Source: Chara braunii
Lineage: Eukaryota > Streptophyta > Charophyceae > Charales > Characeae
Direction of reading: 5' to 3'
DNA: 39,024 nucleotides
Assembly: GCA_003427395.1 (NCBI GenBank)
Contig: BFEA01000844.1
Location: forward strand, 410,782 to 449,805
Part shown: piece by piece, positions 38,248-39,024 of the stretch
How positions within the stretch are numbered: position 1 is the stretch's first letter
How the letters are laid out: every line of letters starts with the position of its first letter
Made by a program: the position numbers and the translations under genes
Notes under the pieces: model-generated
Seen by the model: only the letters and a program-made list of their open reading frames with translations
Told to the model about the DNA's origin: nothing
The model's database searches: none

Positions 38248-38315
38248 AGGGCCTAGCTCAGTTGGAACACCCATGAACTGTTGAAATGCAGACCTGAGCT
38301 CGAATGTGGATGGCA
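38248..38315 (+). ncRNA. tRNA-like SINE head (Pol III A and B boxes)
   Basis: TAGCTCAGTTGG (38254-38265) is a perfect A box, and GAGCTCGAATG (38296-38306) is a B-box-like sequence 42 nt downstream, the normal tRNA spacing. The acceptor and D stems do not close, so it is a tRNA-derived SINE promoter or pseudogene, not a tRNA gene. A stem-loop-rich block follows directly. Confidence 0.55.
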
Positions 38316-38870
38316 CTACATTGCGAGGCTATGCCCGCTTAGCCCTACGGGCCTTATTTGCAACAAGGTCGGCCGCCCTAAGTGAAGGCAGGCACGACAG
38401 GCCCTCAGGGCCTCATTTTCAGGGTACCCCCGCAAATGGGGAAATTCAGGCAGTTGCACAGCATCAGTTGGTTGAATGAACTCAGCCCCTGGGCCGCCCG
38501 TGTGAATGAATGTAAAGCAGGCCCTGGGCTGGGTACGGGTACCGGGCCAAGTACAGGCCGAAAGCAGTTGGGCACATGCAACTACTTCAGGCCCAATGCC
38601 TGCATTCCTCGTGACTGGGCCTCAGGCTACCGGGGCCTACTGGAAGCTTCTTGGACTGGACGCAGGCAGGCCACCGGGATATAGGCAAGGGCCAGCCTCC
38701 TCATTTGTCATTCGGGTGCTGGCTGCATGCGGCGAGAGCGCTGTTGCTCTATTTGCTGGCTGGCGCCCTCGCACTCACGGGCAAGTGTGGAAGAAGCAGG
38801 CAGCCATAGCCACGCTGCCTGCTGTAAGCTGGGTTGGGCGCAGGTTGGTCCTTGGGTGCTAGAGGCATCT
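38316..38870. other. Stem-loop-rich block C
   Basis: GGCC/CAGG-rich sequence with palindromes: AGGCCCT-C-AGGGCCT (38399-38413), GGTAC-GG-GTACC (38532-38543), and a perfect 10-bp stem at 38795-38804/38814-38823. No supported gene; plus-strand frames of about 100 codons show no domain. Confidence 0.5.
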
Positions 38871-39024
38871 GTGCNGTGAGGATCGGGGTTGAGAGCGAAG
38901 CGGGAGTCATACCTGGTGCTTGAGNCGAGCGGCATTGGCCGCATATGCTCGTACTTCGGTGAAGCTGTTGACGTCAACTTCGGCATTGTAGTAGTAGGCT
39001 AGATAGGATCTGCCATCTTGTAGT

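Overview
The window is eukaryotic nuclear DNA and most likely comes from a streptophyte (land plant or charophyte alga). The best evidence is a two-exon P-class pentatricopeptide-repeat (PPR) gene, together with GT-AG introns, LINE ORF2 remains with the zf-RVT zinc knuckle, many short inverted-repeat elements and long microsatellites. A charophyte such as Chara would fit, but the sequence alone cannot settle the species. This is a draft assembly: there are single Ns, a 50-N gap, long homopolymers and an unremoved transposase junction adapter.

Layout. Positions 1-1275 are a 15-bp minisatellite followed by a GAT-trinucleotide desert with a ~275-bp higher-order period. Positions 2166-4680 are a nest of terminal-inverted-repeat (TIR) elements, some inserted inside others, plus poly(A)-tailed retroposon pieces. 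A LINE 3' fragment (minus strand, 5290-5927) and an unrecognised coding fragment (6060-6365) follow. A decayed LINE ORF2 on the plus strand runs from 7436 to 12260 and is interrupted by an ~850-bp insertion. Positions 12738-14860 are unusual: a tRNA-like head, a U6 snRNA-like segment with an (AAT)n tail, an assembly gap, an adapter junction, and then more than fifteen back-to-back stem-loops. A 54-bp minisatellite (15115-15765) and an unrecognised, broken protein-coding region (16539-18117) come next. A 335-bp tandem duplication and a second LINE ORF2 (minus strand, 20896-25640, endonuclease C-terminus to zinc knuckle) fill 19.8-25.6 kb.

The right third holds the two credible host genes, both on the minus strand. 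One is an Asn-rich acidic protein gene of unknown function (28086-29678, probably three or four exons). The other is the PPR gene (34980-37989), whose 1.5-kb intron carries two self-complementary MITEs; a third MITE lies just upstream. Between them lie a second stem-loop array (29983-30589) and a 383-bp tandem duplication. The window ends with a tRNA-like SINE head followed by a third stem-loop-rich block (38248-38823).

The genes do not form a pathway. Apart from the two host genes, the window is layered transposon debris. The most novel signals are the dense stem-loop arrays, the tRNA/U6 chimeric retroposon, a poly(A) retroposon family with 48-bp tandem repeats, and the unrecognised gene at 16.5-18.1 kb.
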